Positions 8,328 through 17,994 of a stretch of DNA of 64,000 nucleotides are shown here, one piece after another. The notes beneath the pieces were generated by a model, which saw only the letters and a list, made by a program, of their open reading frames with translations, was not told the DNA's origin and searched no databases. Position 1 is the stretch's first letter, and each line of letters begins with the position of its first letter. A program made the position numbers and the translations under genes. Origin of the DNA: Rothia koreensis (lineage in GTDB: Bacteria > Actinomycetota > Actinomycetes > Actinomycetales > Micrococcaceae); NCBI RefSeq assembly GCF_004136575.1, contig NZ_NOIQ01000003.1, forward strand, positions 1 through 64,000, written 5' to 3'.

Positions 8328-9119
8328 ATGTTCGCTGAAGAACGACGGGCGGAGATCGCCAAGCTGGTCAGCAGCGCCCGGCGAGTGAACGGTGCCGAAC
8401 TGGCCCGACGATACGAGGTCACGATGGAAACCGTGCGCCGTGACCTGGCGGCCCTCGAAGCCGATGGCCGGTTGCGCCGCGTGCACGGCGGGGCCGTGAC
8501 CGTCGAACAGTCCACTGCGGTCGAATCCAGCATTTCCTCCCGCCAGACAGTCAATACCCCGGAGAAGCATCGGATTGCGTCGCGCGCGTACCAGCTCCTG
8601 CAGGACGCCGACGCCGGGGCCGTGGTTCTCGACGCCGGTTCGACGACCGAAATCCTGGCCGACCTCATCGCAACTTCGGACTTCTCCCTCAAATCCGGTG
8701 CCGATCGCCTGATCGTCACCCACGCTCTGCACATTGCGGTCAAACTCGCCGAGGCCGACGGGATCGTTCTCGACCTCGTCGGCGGCCAACTGCGCAAGAT
8801 GACCTGGGCCGCGGTGGGTACCCGAGCTGCGGAACATTTTTCGACCATCCGCCCGGACATAGCCCTGATCGGCGTCAACGGACTCAACGAAGAGTTCGGG
8901 CTGTCGACTCCCGGACTGAACGAGGCCATCGTCAAGACCGCGATCGTGCGCAGCGCGCGCCGCGTGGTCCTTCTGTGCGATTCGGCCAAATTCGGTCAGG
9001 AGTCGCTCGTGAGGTTCGCGAGCCTGCCCGACATTGACGCCCTCATCACTGACAAGGCGCCCGAAGGATCCTTGGCAGCCGCCCTCGAAGAAGCGAACGT
9101 AGAGGTTCTCATCGCATGA
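8328..9119 (+). CDS. fruR: DeoR-family regulator of the fructose operon
   Basis: A 263-residue DeoR-type repressor. The N-terminal winged helix (about 1-57) contains FAEERRAEIAKLV and the recognition segment VTMETVRRDLAAL. The C-terminal sugar-phosphate sensor domain contains LDAGSTTEILADLI and SAKFGQESLVRFA, which bind the phosphosugar effector. It is the first gene of a fructose PTS operon and its stop codon overlaps the start of fruK (ATGA), so it is almost certainly the local regulator, with fructose-1-phosphate or a related ester as probable inducer. A candidate promoter and operator lie 40-80 bases upstream. GGGAG precedes the ATG. Confidence 0.9.
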   Translation: MFAEERRAEIAKLVSSARRVNGAELARRYEVTMETVRRDLAALEADGRLRRVHGGAVTVEQSTAVESSISSRQTVNTPEKHRIASRAYQLLQDADAGAVVLDAGSTTEILADLIATSDFSLKSGADRLIVTHALHIAVKLAEADGIVLDLVGGQLRKMTWAAVGTRAAEHFSTIRPDIALIGVNGLNEEFGLSTPGLNEAIVKTAIVRSARRVVLLCDSAKFGQESLVRFASLPDIDALITDKAPEGSLAAALEEANVEVLIA

Positions 9120-10075
9120 TCGTTACCCTGACAGCCAATCCCAGCCTTGATCGAACCGTCGAGATTCCTGCTGCCCTGGATCGCGGAACCGTGATCCGTG
9201 CCAGCCGTTCGGTGGCAGACCCCGGTGGCAAGGGCGTCAATATTGCCCGCGCTCTGAGCGTCAGCGGCGTCGAGACGGTCGCCGTGCTGCCCGGGGACGA
9301 CGGCGATCCCGTTCTGGCCGGTCTTGCCGAGGCGAACGTCAGGTATTCGAACCTGGCGACCGGTTACCCGATCAGAACAAACGTGACCGTTGCCGAGCCG
9401 GACGGGACAACGACCAAAATCAACGCCCCTGGCGAGCCCTTCGACGAAAGAGCGCAGCGCGAGCTGACTCGCTTGCTGATCAATGAGGCCGACGGCGCCG
9501 GTTGGCTGGTGCTTGCCGGTTCATTGCCTCCCGGAGTGCCCAGTGACTACTACGCCGTGATCTCCAGGGCGGTCAGGGAAGGCCTGGGGGACGAGGCTCC
9601 CCGCGTCGCCGTGGACACCTCCGGGTCCGCGCTGAGGGACACCCTCAACGGCCAGGACGGCCTGCCGACCCTGATCAAGCCCAACTCCGAGGAGCTGGCG
9701 GAACTGGTGGGACGTTCGGGAGCGTGGGAAACGCTCGAATCCGATCCGGTGGAGACCGCCAGGACCGCCCGTGAACTCGTGGACCGCGGCGTCGGATCCG
9801 TGCTGGCGACGCTCGGTGCCAAAGGCGCCGTCTTGGTGACTGCGGATGGTTCGTGGCATGCCCAGCACGCACCGATCCGGGCCCGGAGCACGGTCGGTGC
9901 CGGGGACTGCTCGCTCGCCGGATACCTCCTGGCTCACGAAGCCGGTCAGGAGCCGCAGGAATGCTTGCGCCAGGCCGTGGCCCACGGGTCGGCGGCCGCG
10001 TCCCTGCCCGGGACCCAGGTTCCTACCCTTCAGGACACGACCCCTCAGGCCGTGACCGTGACAAAGATCGACTGA
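9116..10075 (+). CDS. fruK: 1-phosphofructokinase
   Basis: Phosphorylates fructose-1-phosphate, delivered by the PTS, to fructose-1,6-bisphosphate in the cytosol. The 319-residue protein is a PfkB-family kinase. The N-terminal substrate-binding segment TANPSLDRT, the glycine-rich GGKGVNIARAL at about 38-47, and the anion-hole and catalytic base motif GAGD at 261-264 are all present. Length is normal. The start overlaps the end of the upstream regulator by four bases and the EIIABC gene follows after 78 bases, so the three genes form one operon. Confidence 0.93.
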   Translation: MIVTLTANPSLDRTVEIPAALDRGTVIRASRSVADPGGKGVNIARALSVSGVETVAVLPGDDGDPVLAGLAEANVRYSNLATGYPIRTNVTVAEPDGTTTKINAPGEPFDERAQRELTRLLINEADGAGWLVLAGSLPPGVPSDYYAVISRAVREGLGDEAPRVAVDTSGSALRDTLNGQDGLPTLIKPNSEELAELVGRSGAWETLESDPVETARTARELVDRGVGSVLATLGAKGAVLVTADGSWHAQHAPIRARSTVGAGDCSLAGYLLAHEAGQEPQECLRQAVAHGSAAASLPGTQVPTLQDTTPQAVTVTKID

Positions 10076-10153
10076 CAGCACGACCCATATCACGCCCCGG
10101 CGGGCCGCCCCATCGGGCCGCCCGACCGGGCCCGCACCATCAAGGAGAACCTC

Positions 10154-12391
10154 ATGTCCGAACTGATCACCGCAGATCTCGTGGTCTTGGATCAGGACCT
10201 GGGCGAGGACCGCTTCGACCTCATCAGGAATTTGTCCGAAAAAGTCGTCCAACAAGGCCGGGCGACGTCCCTCGAGGGCCTCTACGCGGACGCCAAGGCC
10301 CGCGAATCCAAGACCGACACCGGAATCCCGGGCGGAATCGCCATTCCGCACTGTCGGTCGGAGTCGGTCACCGAGGCAACACTGGCCATGGCCAGGCCCG
10401 CACCCGGCGTCGACTTCGGGGCGAAGGACGGACCTGCCGACCTCATCTTCTTCATCGCCGCACCGGAAGGCGCAGACCAGGAACATCTCACGCTGCTGTC
10501 CAAACTGGCGCGCTCGCTCGTCAAGAAGAGTTTTGTGGCGTCCCTCCGTTCGGCCGAGGATCCGCAGGACGTCGTGGACCTGGTCAACGGGGCGCTCGGG
10601 CTCGGCGGTGCAAGCGAGGCCTCCGACGCCGGGGCGTCGGCGGGCCCGTCGTCGGATCAGGTAAGCCAGGAGGGCGGATCGAAGACGCCCACGGGCGAAG
10701 GATCCACGTCGTTGGCCGCCGGCGCAAGGGCAGCCGCCGGCGCCACGGCAACCGCTGGCGCCACTGCAACCGCTGGCGCGTCGGGGGCTGAAGCGGCCGC
10801 TTCGTCCGCAGACACAGCCGCGTCCGATGACGATCACGGCACGACGTCCGCCACGGAGGATGCAGCCTCGACGAAAGACTCGACCGAAAAAAGACTCGTG
10901 GCCGTGACCGCGTGCCCCACGGGGATCGCCCACACCTACATGGCGGCGGATTCCCTGGCCCAGGTTGCCGAGGAAAAAGGCATCCGTCTCGACGTCGAGA
11001 CCCAGGGGTCCTCGGGGAACGAAGCGCTGTCGCAGGAGACCATCGACGCCGCCGACGCCGTGATCTTCGCCGTGTCCGTCGACGTTCGGGACCGAGAGCG
11101 CTTCGCAGGCAAGCCGGTCATCGAATCCCCGGTGAAACGAGGGATTGACGAACCCGAGGCCATGATCGACGAAGCGATCTCGGCCTCGGAGGACCCGAAC
11201 GCGCGCCGGGTGTCCGGTTCCAAGTCCGCGAATGCCTCCGCGGCATCGGACGAAGGCACGTGGGGCGGACGAATCTACCGCTCGCTCATGACGGGCGTTT
11301 CCTACATGATCCCGTTCGTCGCGGCGGGCGGTCTTCTGGTGGCCATCTCCTTCATCCTGGGCGGCTACGAGATTGCCAACAACGCCAACGACATCCTGGG
11401 AATCTCGGACGACGCCGTCACGGGGGACGGCGCGTCGCTGTTCAACCTCGGAGACACGAGCCTTCTCCAGTACCTTGCCGCCGTGGCGAACGTGATCGGC
11501 AACTTCGCGATCGGGCTCCTGGTGCCGGCCTTGGCCGGGTACATCGCCTTCGGCATGTCGGGGCGACCGGGCATCGCTCCCGGATTCGCGGCCGGCCTGG
11601 TCGCCAATACCGTGGGTGCCGGCTTCCTGGGCGGGATCGTCGGTGGTCTCCTGGCCGGCGTCGTCGCCTATCTGCTGGCGAAACCGAAGCTTCCTCGGTG
11701 GCTGGCCGGCATGATGCCGGTCGTCATCATCCCGTTGCTCGCGACCATGATCTCCAGCGGTCTGATGTTCCTGATCCTGGGGCAACCGATTGCCTGGATC
11801 ATGACCGTGCTCAACGATTTCCTGATGTCGATGTCCGGCGCATCCGCCGTGGTCCTGGGCCTCATCCTGGGCGCGATGATGGGGGCGGATCTGGGCGGCC
11901 CGATCAACAAGGCCGCATACCTCTTCGCCACGGCCGGGCTCTCCGCCGGAAACGACGTCTCGAAGGAAATCATGGCCGCGGTCATCGCCGCCGGAATGGT
12001 CACGCCTCTGGCGATGGCGCTCGCGACGACGATCCGCAAGAAGCACTTCACCGAGGCGGAGATCTCGAACGGACGCGCGGCCTGGTTGTTGGGTGCGTCG
12101 TTCATCTCCGAGGGAGCCATTCCGTTCGCGGCGGCGGACCCGTTGCGCGTCATTCCGTCCTCGATGGTCGGAAGCGCCGTCGCCGGTGCCGTGTGCATGG
12201 GGTCGCACGTCGCCTCACCCGCGCCCCACGGCGGCGTCTGGATTGTGTTCCTGGTGGACAATTGGCCGATGTACCTGATCTCGGTTGTGATCGGAACGAT
12301 CGTGACCGCAGCGGTGTACCTGGTCCTCAAGGGCCTCGGCAACGCCAAGACCGGCAATGAAAAGGCCGACGAGGTAGCGGCAGCTTCCTGA
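10154..12391 (+). CDS. fruA: Fructose PTS transporter, EIIABC
   Basis: Imports fructose and phosphorylates it to fructose-1-phosphate. Of 745 residues, about 1-150 form the EIIA domain with phospho-accepting His66 (IAIPHCRSE), a low-complexity linker rich in Ala, Thr and Gly follows to about 245, then EIIB with Cys254 in TACPTGIAHTYMAA, and EIIC with about nine membrane segments from about 375 to 735. The segment SEGAIPFAAADPLRVIP is a fructose EIIC hallmark. AGGAG precedes the ATG. Enzyme I and HPr, which pass the phosphate on, are encoded directly downstream. Confidence 0.95.
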   Translation: MSELITADLVVLDQDLGEDRFDLIRNLSEKVVQQGRATSLEGLYADAKARESKTDTGIPGGIAIPHCRSESVTEATLAMARPAPGVDFGAKDGPADLIFFIAAPEGADQEHLTLLSKLARSLVKKSFVASLRSAEDPQDVVDLVNGALGLGGASEASDAGASAGPSSDQVSQEGGSKTPTGEGSTSLAAGARAAAGATATAGATATAGASGAEAAASSADTAASDDDHGTTSATEDAASTKDSTEKRLVAVTACPTGIAHTYMAADSLAQVAEEKGIRLDVETQGSSGNEALSQETIDAADAVIFAVSVDVRDRERFAGKPVIESPVKRGIDEPEAMIDEAISASEDPNARRVSGSKSANASAASDEGTWGGRIYRSLMTGVSYMIPFVAAGGLLVAISFILGGYEIANNANDILGISDDAVTGDGASLFNLGDTSLLQYLAAVANVIGNFAIGLLVPALAGYIAFGMSGRPGIAPGFAAGLVANTVGAGFLGGIVGGLLAGVVAYLLAKPKLPRWLAGMMPVVIIPLLATMISSGLMFLILGQPIAWIMTVLNDFLMSMSGASAVVLGLILGAMMGADLGGPINKAAYLFATAGLSAGNDVSKEIMAAVIAAGMVTPLAMALATTIRKKHFTEAEISNGRAAWLLGASFISEGAIPFAAADPLRVIPSSMVGSAVAGAVCMGSHVASPAPHGGVWIVFLVDNWPMYLISVVIGTIVTAAVYLVLKGLGNAKTGNEKADEVAAAS
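10734..10781 (+). repeat. Short tandem repeat in the fruA linker
   Basis: The unit GCAACCGCTGGCGC occurs twice at an 18-base period, and a weaker copy precedes it. It encodes an Ala-Gly-Ala-Thr linker between EIIA and EIIB. The repeat may vary in copy number between strains without harming either domain. Confidence 0.55.
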
Positions 12392-12428
12392 CAGTCGGCA
12401 CGAGCTTCACGAGTAAGGACTGATAGCG

Positions 12429-14126
12429 ATGAAGAAACTCACCGGAGTAGGCGTTTCCGCCGGACGGGTCATCGGCCCCGTGCTGCAGATGCCCGAACCC
12501 ATTCAGGAGCCGACGCCCGGATCCACCCTCGGCGACGACCAGTCGCCCGAGGAAGCGGTCGAACGTCTCCAGCAGGCGGCCGCCTCCGTCAAGGAGAACC
12601 TCAAGGAGCGTTCCGGGCGGACCTCGGGCAATGCCGCCGCGGTTCTGAAGTCCACGGCCCTCATGGCCGGAGACAAGGCGTTGTTGAAGAGCGCGAGCAA
12701 GCTCGTGACCGGCAAGAACTACACCCCCGAGCGCGCGATCTGGGAAGCGGCAGGCCTGTACGCGGAGCAGATGAAGGCCTTGGGCGGCTACATGGCCCAG
12801 CGGGTGACCGACATCCTGGACGTCAGGGCGCGCATCGTGGCGGAACTGACCGGTGAGCCCGCACCCGGAATCCCCGAGTCCGAGGACGCCTTCATCCTGA
12901 TTGCGGAAGATCTGGCCCCGGCCGACACCGCAACGCTCGACCCCGAAAAGGTCATTGCGTTGGTGACCTCCGAGGGCGGGCCCCAGGCCCACACCGCGAT
13001 CCTCGCCAGGGACCTGGGCCTTCCCGCCATCGTGGCCGCCAACGGTGCAACCGAGGTTCCGGAAGGCACGGTCGTCTACGTGGACGCAACCGACGGGACC
13101 ATCGTCGTCGAACCCGGAGACGCCGAAAAGCATTTGGCCGAGAAGTACGCGAACCGCAAGGCGATTCCGGAGTTCGACGGCGCGGGTGTCCTTGCGGACG
13201 GAACAGGTATCCCGCTGTACTCCAATGTCGGCAACGGCAAGGCGGCACTGACCGCGGCGGAGAACCGGGCCCAGGGTATCGGCCTCTTCCGGACCGAATT
13301 CGCGTTCCTGAACAGGGAGGAAGAACCCTCGGTCGAGGAGCAGAAGGTCGAGTACAAAGCCGTTTTCGACGCTTTCCCGGGGCAGCACGTCGTCGTACGG
13401 ACGCTGGACGCGGGCGCGGACAAGCCTCTGCCCTTCCTCACGGACGCCTCCGAACCCAACCCGGCCCTGGGCGTCCGCGGGTACCGGACGGATTGGACCA
13501 CTCCGGGCGTCCTGAAACGCCAGCTCGAGGCGATCTCGGCCGCCGCGAAGGAGTCCAGCGCCGACGTCTGGGTCATGGCTCCGATGATTTCCACGGCCCC
13601 GGAAGCCAAGGACTTCGCGGTTATGCTCGATGAGGTCGGCCTCGACGTGCACGGCGTCATGGTCGAGACCCCGTCGGCCGCCGTGACGGCGGAGGCGATC
13701 CTCCAGGAGGTGGACTTCGTCTCGATGGGAACGAACGACCTCACGCAGTACACGATGGCCGCGGACCGCCTGCTCGGGGCATTGGCCGAGCTGAACAACC
13801 CGTGGCAGCCGGCGGTCCTGGAAATGATTCGGCTCACCGTCGAAGGCGCCCAGCGGGCCGAAAAATCGACCGGCCGGGAGAAAACGGTCTCGGTCTGCGG
13901 CGAGGCCGCGGCCGATCCGGCGTTGGCCGTGGTTCTGGTCGGGATGGGAGTCAAAGCGCTTTCCATGAATACCCGTTCCTTGCCCGCCGTCGCCGCCGTC
14001 TTGAAATCCGTTACGCTGGAACAAGCACAACAGATTGCATCCAAGGCCTTGGGCGCGCGATCTGCTGAAGAGACAAAGGATGTGGCTCGCGCGGAGCTGC
14101 CCATCCTTGATGACCTCGGTCTGTAA
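12429..14126 (+). CDS. ptsI: Phosphoenolpyruvate-protein phosphotransferase (Enzyme I)
   Basis: The first PTS protein: takes phosphate from phosphoenolpyruvate and passes it to HPr. Its 565 residues are the normal size. The HPr-binding helical part spans about 30-140, the phospho-His domain carries His188 in GGPQAHTAILARDLGLPA, and the PEP-binding TIM barrel has GIGLFRTEFAFL, a metal-binding region and the C-terminal VSVCGEAAADP with the active Cys. AAGGA precedes the ATG. It lies 37 bases after fruA and 64 bases before ptsH. The general PTS genes are therefore carried within the fructose operon. Confidence 0.95.
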   Translation: MKKLTGVGVSAGRVIGPVLQMPEPIQEPTPGSTLGDDQSPEEAVERLQQAAASVKENLKERSGRTSGNAAAVLKSTALMAGDKALLKSASKLVTGKNYTPERAIWEAAGLYAEQMKALGGYMAQRVTDILDVRARIVAELTGEPAPGIPESEDAFILIAEDLAPADTATLDPEKVIALVTSEGGPQAHTAILARDLGLPAIVAANGATEVPEGTVVYVDATDGTIVVEPGDAEKHLAEKYANRKAIPEFDGAGVLADGTGIPLYSNVGNGKAALTAAENRAQGIGLFRTEFAFLNREEEPSVEEQKVEYKAVFDAFPGQHVVVRTLDAGADKPLPFLTDASEPNPALGVRGYRTDWTTPGVLKRQLEAISAAAKESSADVWVMAPMISTAPEAKDFAVMLDEVGLDVHGVMVETPSAAVTAEAILQEVDFVSMGTNDLTQYTMAADRLLGALAELNNPWQPAVLEMIRLTVEGAQRAEKSTGREKTVSVCGEAAADPALAVVLVGMGVKALSMNTRSLPAVAAVLKSVTLEQAQQIASKALGARSAEETKDVARAELPILDDLGL

Positions 14127-14190
14127 TCAGTCCGGCATCTCAAGGGACGTTCCGACGCCCCGCCTGACCACATAATCAAGGAGAACAATC

Positions 14191-14469
14191 ATGGCAGAAC
14201 GTATCGCCACCATCGCCAGCCGAGTCGGCCTCCACGCTCGACCGGCTGCGATTTTTGCCGAGGCTGCTGGCGACCTTCCCGTCGAGGTCACCATCGCCGC
14301 CGAGGGCGAGTCGGCTGATGAGGCAATGGACGCGTCGTCGATCCTGTCCCTCATGTCCCTGGGTGCCAAGCACGGCGACAAGGTAGTCCTGCGAGCCGAG
14401 GGCGAGGGCGCTGACGAGGCCCTGGACAGCCTGGTCAAGATTCTCGAAACGGATCACGACGCCGAATAG
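14191..14469 (+). CDS. ptsH: Phosphocarrier protein HPr
   Basis: A small cytosolic phosphocarrier of 92 residues that moves phosphate from Enzyme I to the EIIA domain. His15 lies in VGLHARPAAIF. Ser50 in DASSILSLMSLG aligns with the regulatory Ser46 of low-GC Gram-positive HPr, but the flanking residues differ, so HPr-kinase control is doubtful. AAGGAG precedes the ATG. It is the last gene of the fructose operon, with a terminator-like hairpin about 50 bases downstream. Confidence 0.95.
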   Translation: MAERIATIASRVGLHARPAAIFAEAAGDLPVEVTIAAEGESADEAMDASSILSLMSLGAKHGDKVVLRAEGEGADEALDSLVKILETDHDAE

Positions 14470-14521
14470 TCGGCGACGGCCGAGGTGCTCGACGCCTCGA
14501 GCCGCCCCGGCCCAGCATTGA

Positions 14522-14564
14522 GCCCGAGTTCGTTGTCCACAGAAGACGACGATCTCGGGCCTTT
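14522..14564 (+). terminator. Terminator after the fructose operon
   Basis: Two 16-base arms (from GCCCGAG at 14522 to CTCGGGC ending at 14560) pair with two mismatches around a short loop, and CTTT follows. It sits between ptsH and the next gene. Confidence 0.6.
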
Positions 14565-14675
14565 GTGTGAGGACTTTCCGAAACTCCGCCGTAAACTGGT
14601 GGAGACCAGCCCGCGGCGCGGGAAAACCAACCATGGCGTGGGGCAATACCTCCGCGCACGGCAGATGAGGATTCT

Positions 14676-15788
14676 TTGCGACACTTCACCGCTCGATTCG
14701 CGACCGATCAGGAAATCGACAACTGGGATGACCACGTCACCTCCAACCCCAACGGTGGCAACCTCCTCCAGTCCGCATCCTTTGCCTCGGTCAAGTCCGC
14801 TCACGGGTGGAAGCCCGTGTTCATGGTCTACGAGGGCGTGACCGAAGTCGGCGAGGGGAACGACGTCGAGGAGCGAGAGGTTTCCAGCTACAACCTCATC
14901 CTCGAGAAGAGCATTCCTCTCCTGGGCAAGATCTGGTACATGATCAAGGGACCGGACGTCACCGACATCGAGGACATCCCCGCGATCATGGAGGCCAACC
15001 GGGAGTTCGTTCGGTCCAACGGCCTGAAGGTCTTCGCCATCAAGATCGAACCGGACATCGAGGATTCCGAATCTCGCAGCGCGTTCCTCCACCGTGCCGG
15101 CCTGGTCAAGCAGTTCAACATCCAGCCCAATGACTCCACGGCGATTCTTCGCACGGACGCGGACGAGGAGACGGTTCTCAAGTCCCTGCACTCCCGCGGG
15201 CGGAACGCCGTGCGCCGCGCCAAGCGTGAAGGGGCAGAAGTCGAACAGGTCGAACTCACGGAGGAGAACATGAAGAAGATGTTCTCCCTGATGGACACGG
15301 TCGGCCAGGGCAACGCGAACGTGAACCTGAGGTCCTTCGAGTACTACAAGCAGTTCTGGACCACCTTCGCCCGCGCCGGACAGGGACGCCTCTACTTCAC
15401 CTATGAGGACGGCGAACCGTCCGTCGGCGCCTTCGTCATTCGTTACGGGCGCAAGGGCACCTACAAGGACGGCGGGTCCAAGCCGCGTCGTCGTCAGTAC
15501 GGGGACTCGCACTTGGTGCAGTGGATCGCGCTGACGGACCTCATGACCGATTACGGGATCGAGGAATACGACTTCTGTGGGACGCCGCCCAAGGCGGAAC
15601 TCAAGAACAAGGAACACGGTTACTACGGGTTGGGACTGTTCAAGACCAGCTTCACGAAGACGGTGATCGACTTCGTCGGTGTCTACGACCAGGTCCTGAA
15701 CCCGACTGCGTACAAGGCCTGGGTCTCCGTGGTCGAACGCGTTGTACGCCAGATCTGGTGGCGCCGTACCAAGCAGCCTTTCTACTGA
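14676..15788 (+). CDS. FemAB/FemX-family peptidoglycan bridge aminoacyltransferase
   Basis: Predicted to add an amino acid from aminoacyl-tRNA to the lipid II stem peptide on the inner face of the membrane, building an interpeptide bridge. The 370-residue protein matches FemAB/MurJ-associated bridge enzymes through its tandem GNAT-like fold: an N-terminal half with GNLLQSASFASVKSAHGW, and a C-terminal half with SRGRNAVRRAKREG, GEPSVGAFVIRYG, and the conserved GIEEYDFCG and GLGLFKTSFT segments. The start is TTG, chosen because GAGG lies about five bases upstream and the first residues fit family members. The gene is probably monocistronic. The residue it adds is unknown. Confidence 0.88.
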   Translation: MRHFTARFATDQEIDNWDDHVTSNPNGGNLLQSASFASVKSAHGWKPVFMVYEGVTEVGEGNDVEEREVSSYNLILEKSIPLLGKIWYMIKGPDVTDIEDIPAIMEANREFVRSNGLKVFAIKIEPDIEDSESRSAFLHRAGLVKQFNIQPNDSTAILRTDADEETVLKSLHSRGRNAVRRAKREGAEVEQVELTEENMKKMFSLMDTVGQGNANVNLRSFEYYKQFWTTFARAGQGRLYFTYEDGEPSVGAFVIRYGRKGTYKDGGSKPRRRQYGDSHLVQWIALTDLMTDYGIEEYDFCGTPPKAELKNKEHGYYGLGLFKTSFTKTVIDFVGVYDQVLNPTAYKAWVSVVERVVRQIWWRRTKQPFY

Positions 15789-15867
15789 GCCGACCCTCAG
15801 GTTCTCGCGAACCGATTCTCAGGGGCGCTCGGTAGCGTCGAAGTGAGTCATGTGCCTAGGAGGGAAG

Positions 15868-17976
15868 ATGAGCGAAGGGCAAGGGGAGCAGCACCTTTCG
15901 GGTGCCTACCCTTCCGCGGACTTGCCGCACGAGTCCGGGTCCGAAGCCGACCCATTCGGCCCCGACGTCGCAGAAGACGTCTACACGGATCCGTTCTCCG
16001 GAAGTCACACGGCCCCCATCGCTCCCGACAGCACAACGGCCGAGCAGTCTGCCGCATCCACGACGGGTCTTCTCGACTCTGAGGGGAAGTATGGCGAGGA
16101 ACCCCTGACGGGACCGCCGACTCGCGCCGAACAGCAGTCGACGGGGTTCCCCGCCGTCAGCAGGTCCCAGATCCGGGACGAACGGCTCGCGGAGATCCTC
16201 GGACGACCGGAGCACGGCGAGTCCGGGGCCGACCACAGTTCGGCATCGGCCGGTGGCCGAACGGGATCGACCGCGTACTCCGAGGAGAACCCCCAGCCCG
16301 AGGCCGACATCAGCAGCTTGGGCGCCGCGACCCAGGGATCCGGGGTCCAGGACGCCGAGCGGATCGCCGCCACCAGGACCGCCCCGCAGGATGTTTTCCG
16401 CAATACCCAAGACCTGACCGGCAGTTATGCGGCGGGCATGCAGGCGGCACCCGCGGAACAACCGATAGCTCGTGCCAGCTATCCTTCCGCCGAGGCTCCG
16501 ACCGCCCGGCCGTCGCAGCCCCGACGCGGCATCGGCTTGCGTCGGATGATGCGCTCCGAAAACTTGCCCACGGCCCCCATGAGGGTGGTCGAAAGACTCG
16601 CGAACTCGCCCTTCGCCAACCCTCGACGTCGCAAGGAGAATACCGAGGCCCGCAAAACGCTCAATTTCGCGTTGCGCATGGCGGAGACCATGTTCCACTT
16701 CGGCGCCGATTCCCGCGACGTCGAGACGGCCATCGTCGCGACGTGCGCGACCTACGGCGTCGAGGACGTCGACATCGACATCACCAACCAGTCGGTGATC
16801 ATCAACTACATCTCCGAGTACGGAATCCACTCGGATGCGAATGAAGCGACGGACGAGAACGGCGGCGTCTTCAGCCACACCGTGGTTCGCGTGGTCCGGT
16901 CCTGGTCCGACAACTACGCCGGGCTGACCGAGACCCACCGCCTGGTCAAGACGATCACCAACGGTGAACTGTCCCGGTCCGAGGCGGAAGCGCGGCTCAA
17001 CCGTATCCTGTCCAAGCCCAAGCCGTATCCGCGCTGGCTGGTGAGCCTCTGCAACTCTCTCGCGGCCGCGGTCCTGACGATCGGTATCGGCGGCACCTGG
17101 CCTGGCGCCATCGTCTCCTTCGTGACGTTCGCGCTCGTCCAGGTGATTGCTGGGAAACTGGCTTCGTGGAGGATTCCTTCCTTCTTCACCATGGCCGCGT
17201 GTTCCGCCGTGGTCACGCTCATCGCGATGGCGCTGTGGGCCATCGGTGCCCCCATTTCGCCACCACACATTGTCGCGTCCGGGCTGATTATGCTCCTGCC
17301 CACGCTGACCCTGGTCTCGACCATTCAGGACGCGATCAACGGGTTCCCCGTGACCTCGGCCGGGAGGCTGGTCGCCACGGGGTTGTCGTTCCTCGGGCTG
17401 ATCGTCGGCATCGCGATCGCCATCTCGATCACCAGCTATGCCGGATTCGAGGAGATCAAGGTGGACAGCGTGATCTTCTCCGGAGCGCAACCGTTGGTGA
17501 ATATCATCTTCATGCTCATTGCTACCGCTCTGATCGCCGTGACGGTCCAGGTGAAACCCGAACATATTCTCTACGGGGTATTCAGCGCTTTCTGTGGCCT
17601 GATGGTTTACCACCTGTTCGGTTGGCTCGGTGCGGGCGGACGCATGATCTCGATGCTCGGCGCGATCGGCGTGGGCTCCGCGTCCGCGCTCATTGCACAG
17701 CGTCGGGTCATCCCGCAGGTCGTCATCGCCGTTCCCGGGCTGACGTTCTTGCTCCCCGGACTGACCATTTTCCGTGGGATGTACACGCTGACGGTCAATA
17801 TCGACCCGGTCACCGGGATCATCCCCATGCTCAACGCCGGGGCGATCATCATGTCCATGGCCGCGGCAGTCGTCCTCGGCAATTACCTGATGCGTCCGCT
17901 GATGAGCAAGGATCCGCAAGTCAGGCGAAGGCTTGTCCGTAGGAGGAGACAACAGCCGGAGCCGCTGGGCAACTGA
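15868..17976 (+). CDS. ThrE-type threonine/serine exporter family protein
   Basis: A 702-residue membrane protein. The first 230 residues are polar, low in complexity and probably disordered. The rest matches the two-part ThrE family: a cytoplasmic-type N-terminal domain (LNFALRMAETMFHFGADSRDVE onwards, cited as its family signature in part) followed by about ten hydrophobic segments in two groups (DUF1212-like and DUF3815-like). Characterised ThrE proteins export threonine and serine using the proton gradient; substrate here is inferred. The ATG at 15868 has AGGAGGGAAG directly upstream; a start six codons earlier is less likely. The N-terminal tail is longer than in the Corynebacterium protein. 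Confidence 0.85.
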   Translation: MSEGQGEQHLSGAYPSADLPHESGSEADPFGPDVAEDVYTDPFSGSHTAPIAPDSTTAEQSAASTTGLLDSEGKYGEEPLTGPPTRAEQQSTGFPAVSRSQIRDERLAEILGRPEHGESGADHSSASAGGRTGSTAYSEENPQPEADISSLGAATQGSGVQDAERIAATRTAPQDVFRNTQDLTGSYAAGMQAAPAEQPIARASYPSAEAPTARPSQPRRGIGLRRMMRSENLPTAPMRVVERLANSPFANPRRRKENTEARKTLNFALRMAETMFHFGADSRDVETAIVATCATYGVEDVDIDITNQSVIINYISEYGIHSDANEATDENGGVFSHTVVRVVRSWSDNYAGLTETHRLVKTITNGELSRSEAEARLNRILSKPKPYPRWLVSLCNSLAAAVLTIGIGGTWPGAIVSFVTFALVQVIAGKLASWRIPSFFTMAACSAVVTLIAMALWAIGAPISPPHIVASGLIMLLPTLTLVSTIQDAINGFPVTSAGRLVATGLSFLGLIVGIAIAISITSYAGFEEIKVDSVIFSGAQPLVNIIFMLIATALIAVTVQVKPEHILYGVFSAFCGLMVYHLFGWLGAGGRMISMLGAIGVGSASALIAQRRVIPQVVIAVPGLTFLLPGLTIFRGMYTLTVNIDPVTGIIPMLNAGAIIMSMAAAVVLGNYLMRPLMSKDPQVRRRLVRRRRQQPEPLGN

Positions 17977-17994
17977 AGCCGGCGTCGTCGAGAG

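Noticed and set aside
9521-12208. 895-codon open frame on the minus strand opposite fruK and fruA
   Set aside because: It is the antisense of clear PTS genes. The protein is Arg/Gly/His-rich with no domain, as expected from GC-rich codon structure.
12327-14030. 567-codon minus-strand frame opposite ptsI
   Set aside because: A mirror of the Enzyme I gene with low-complexity composition and no start signal.
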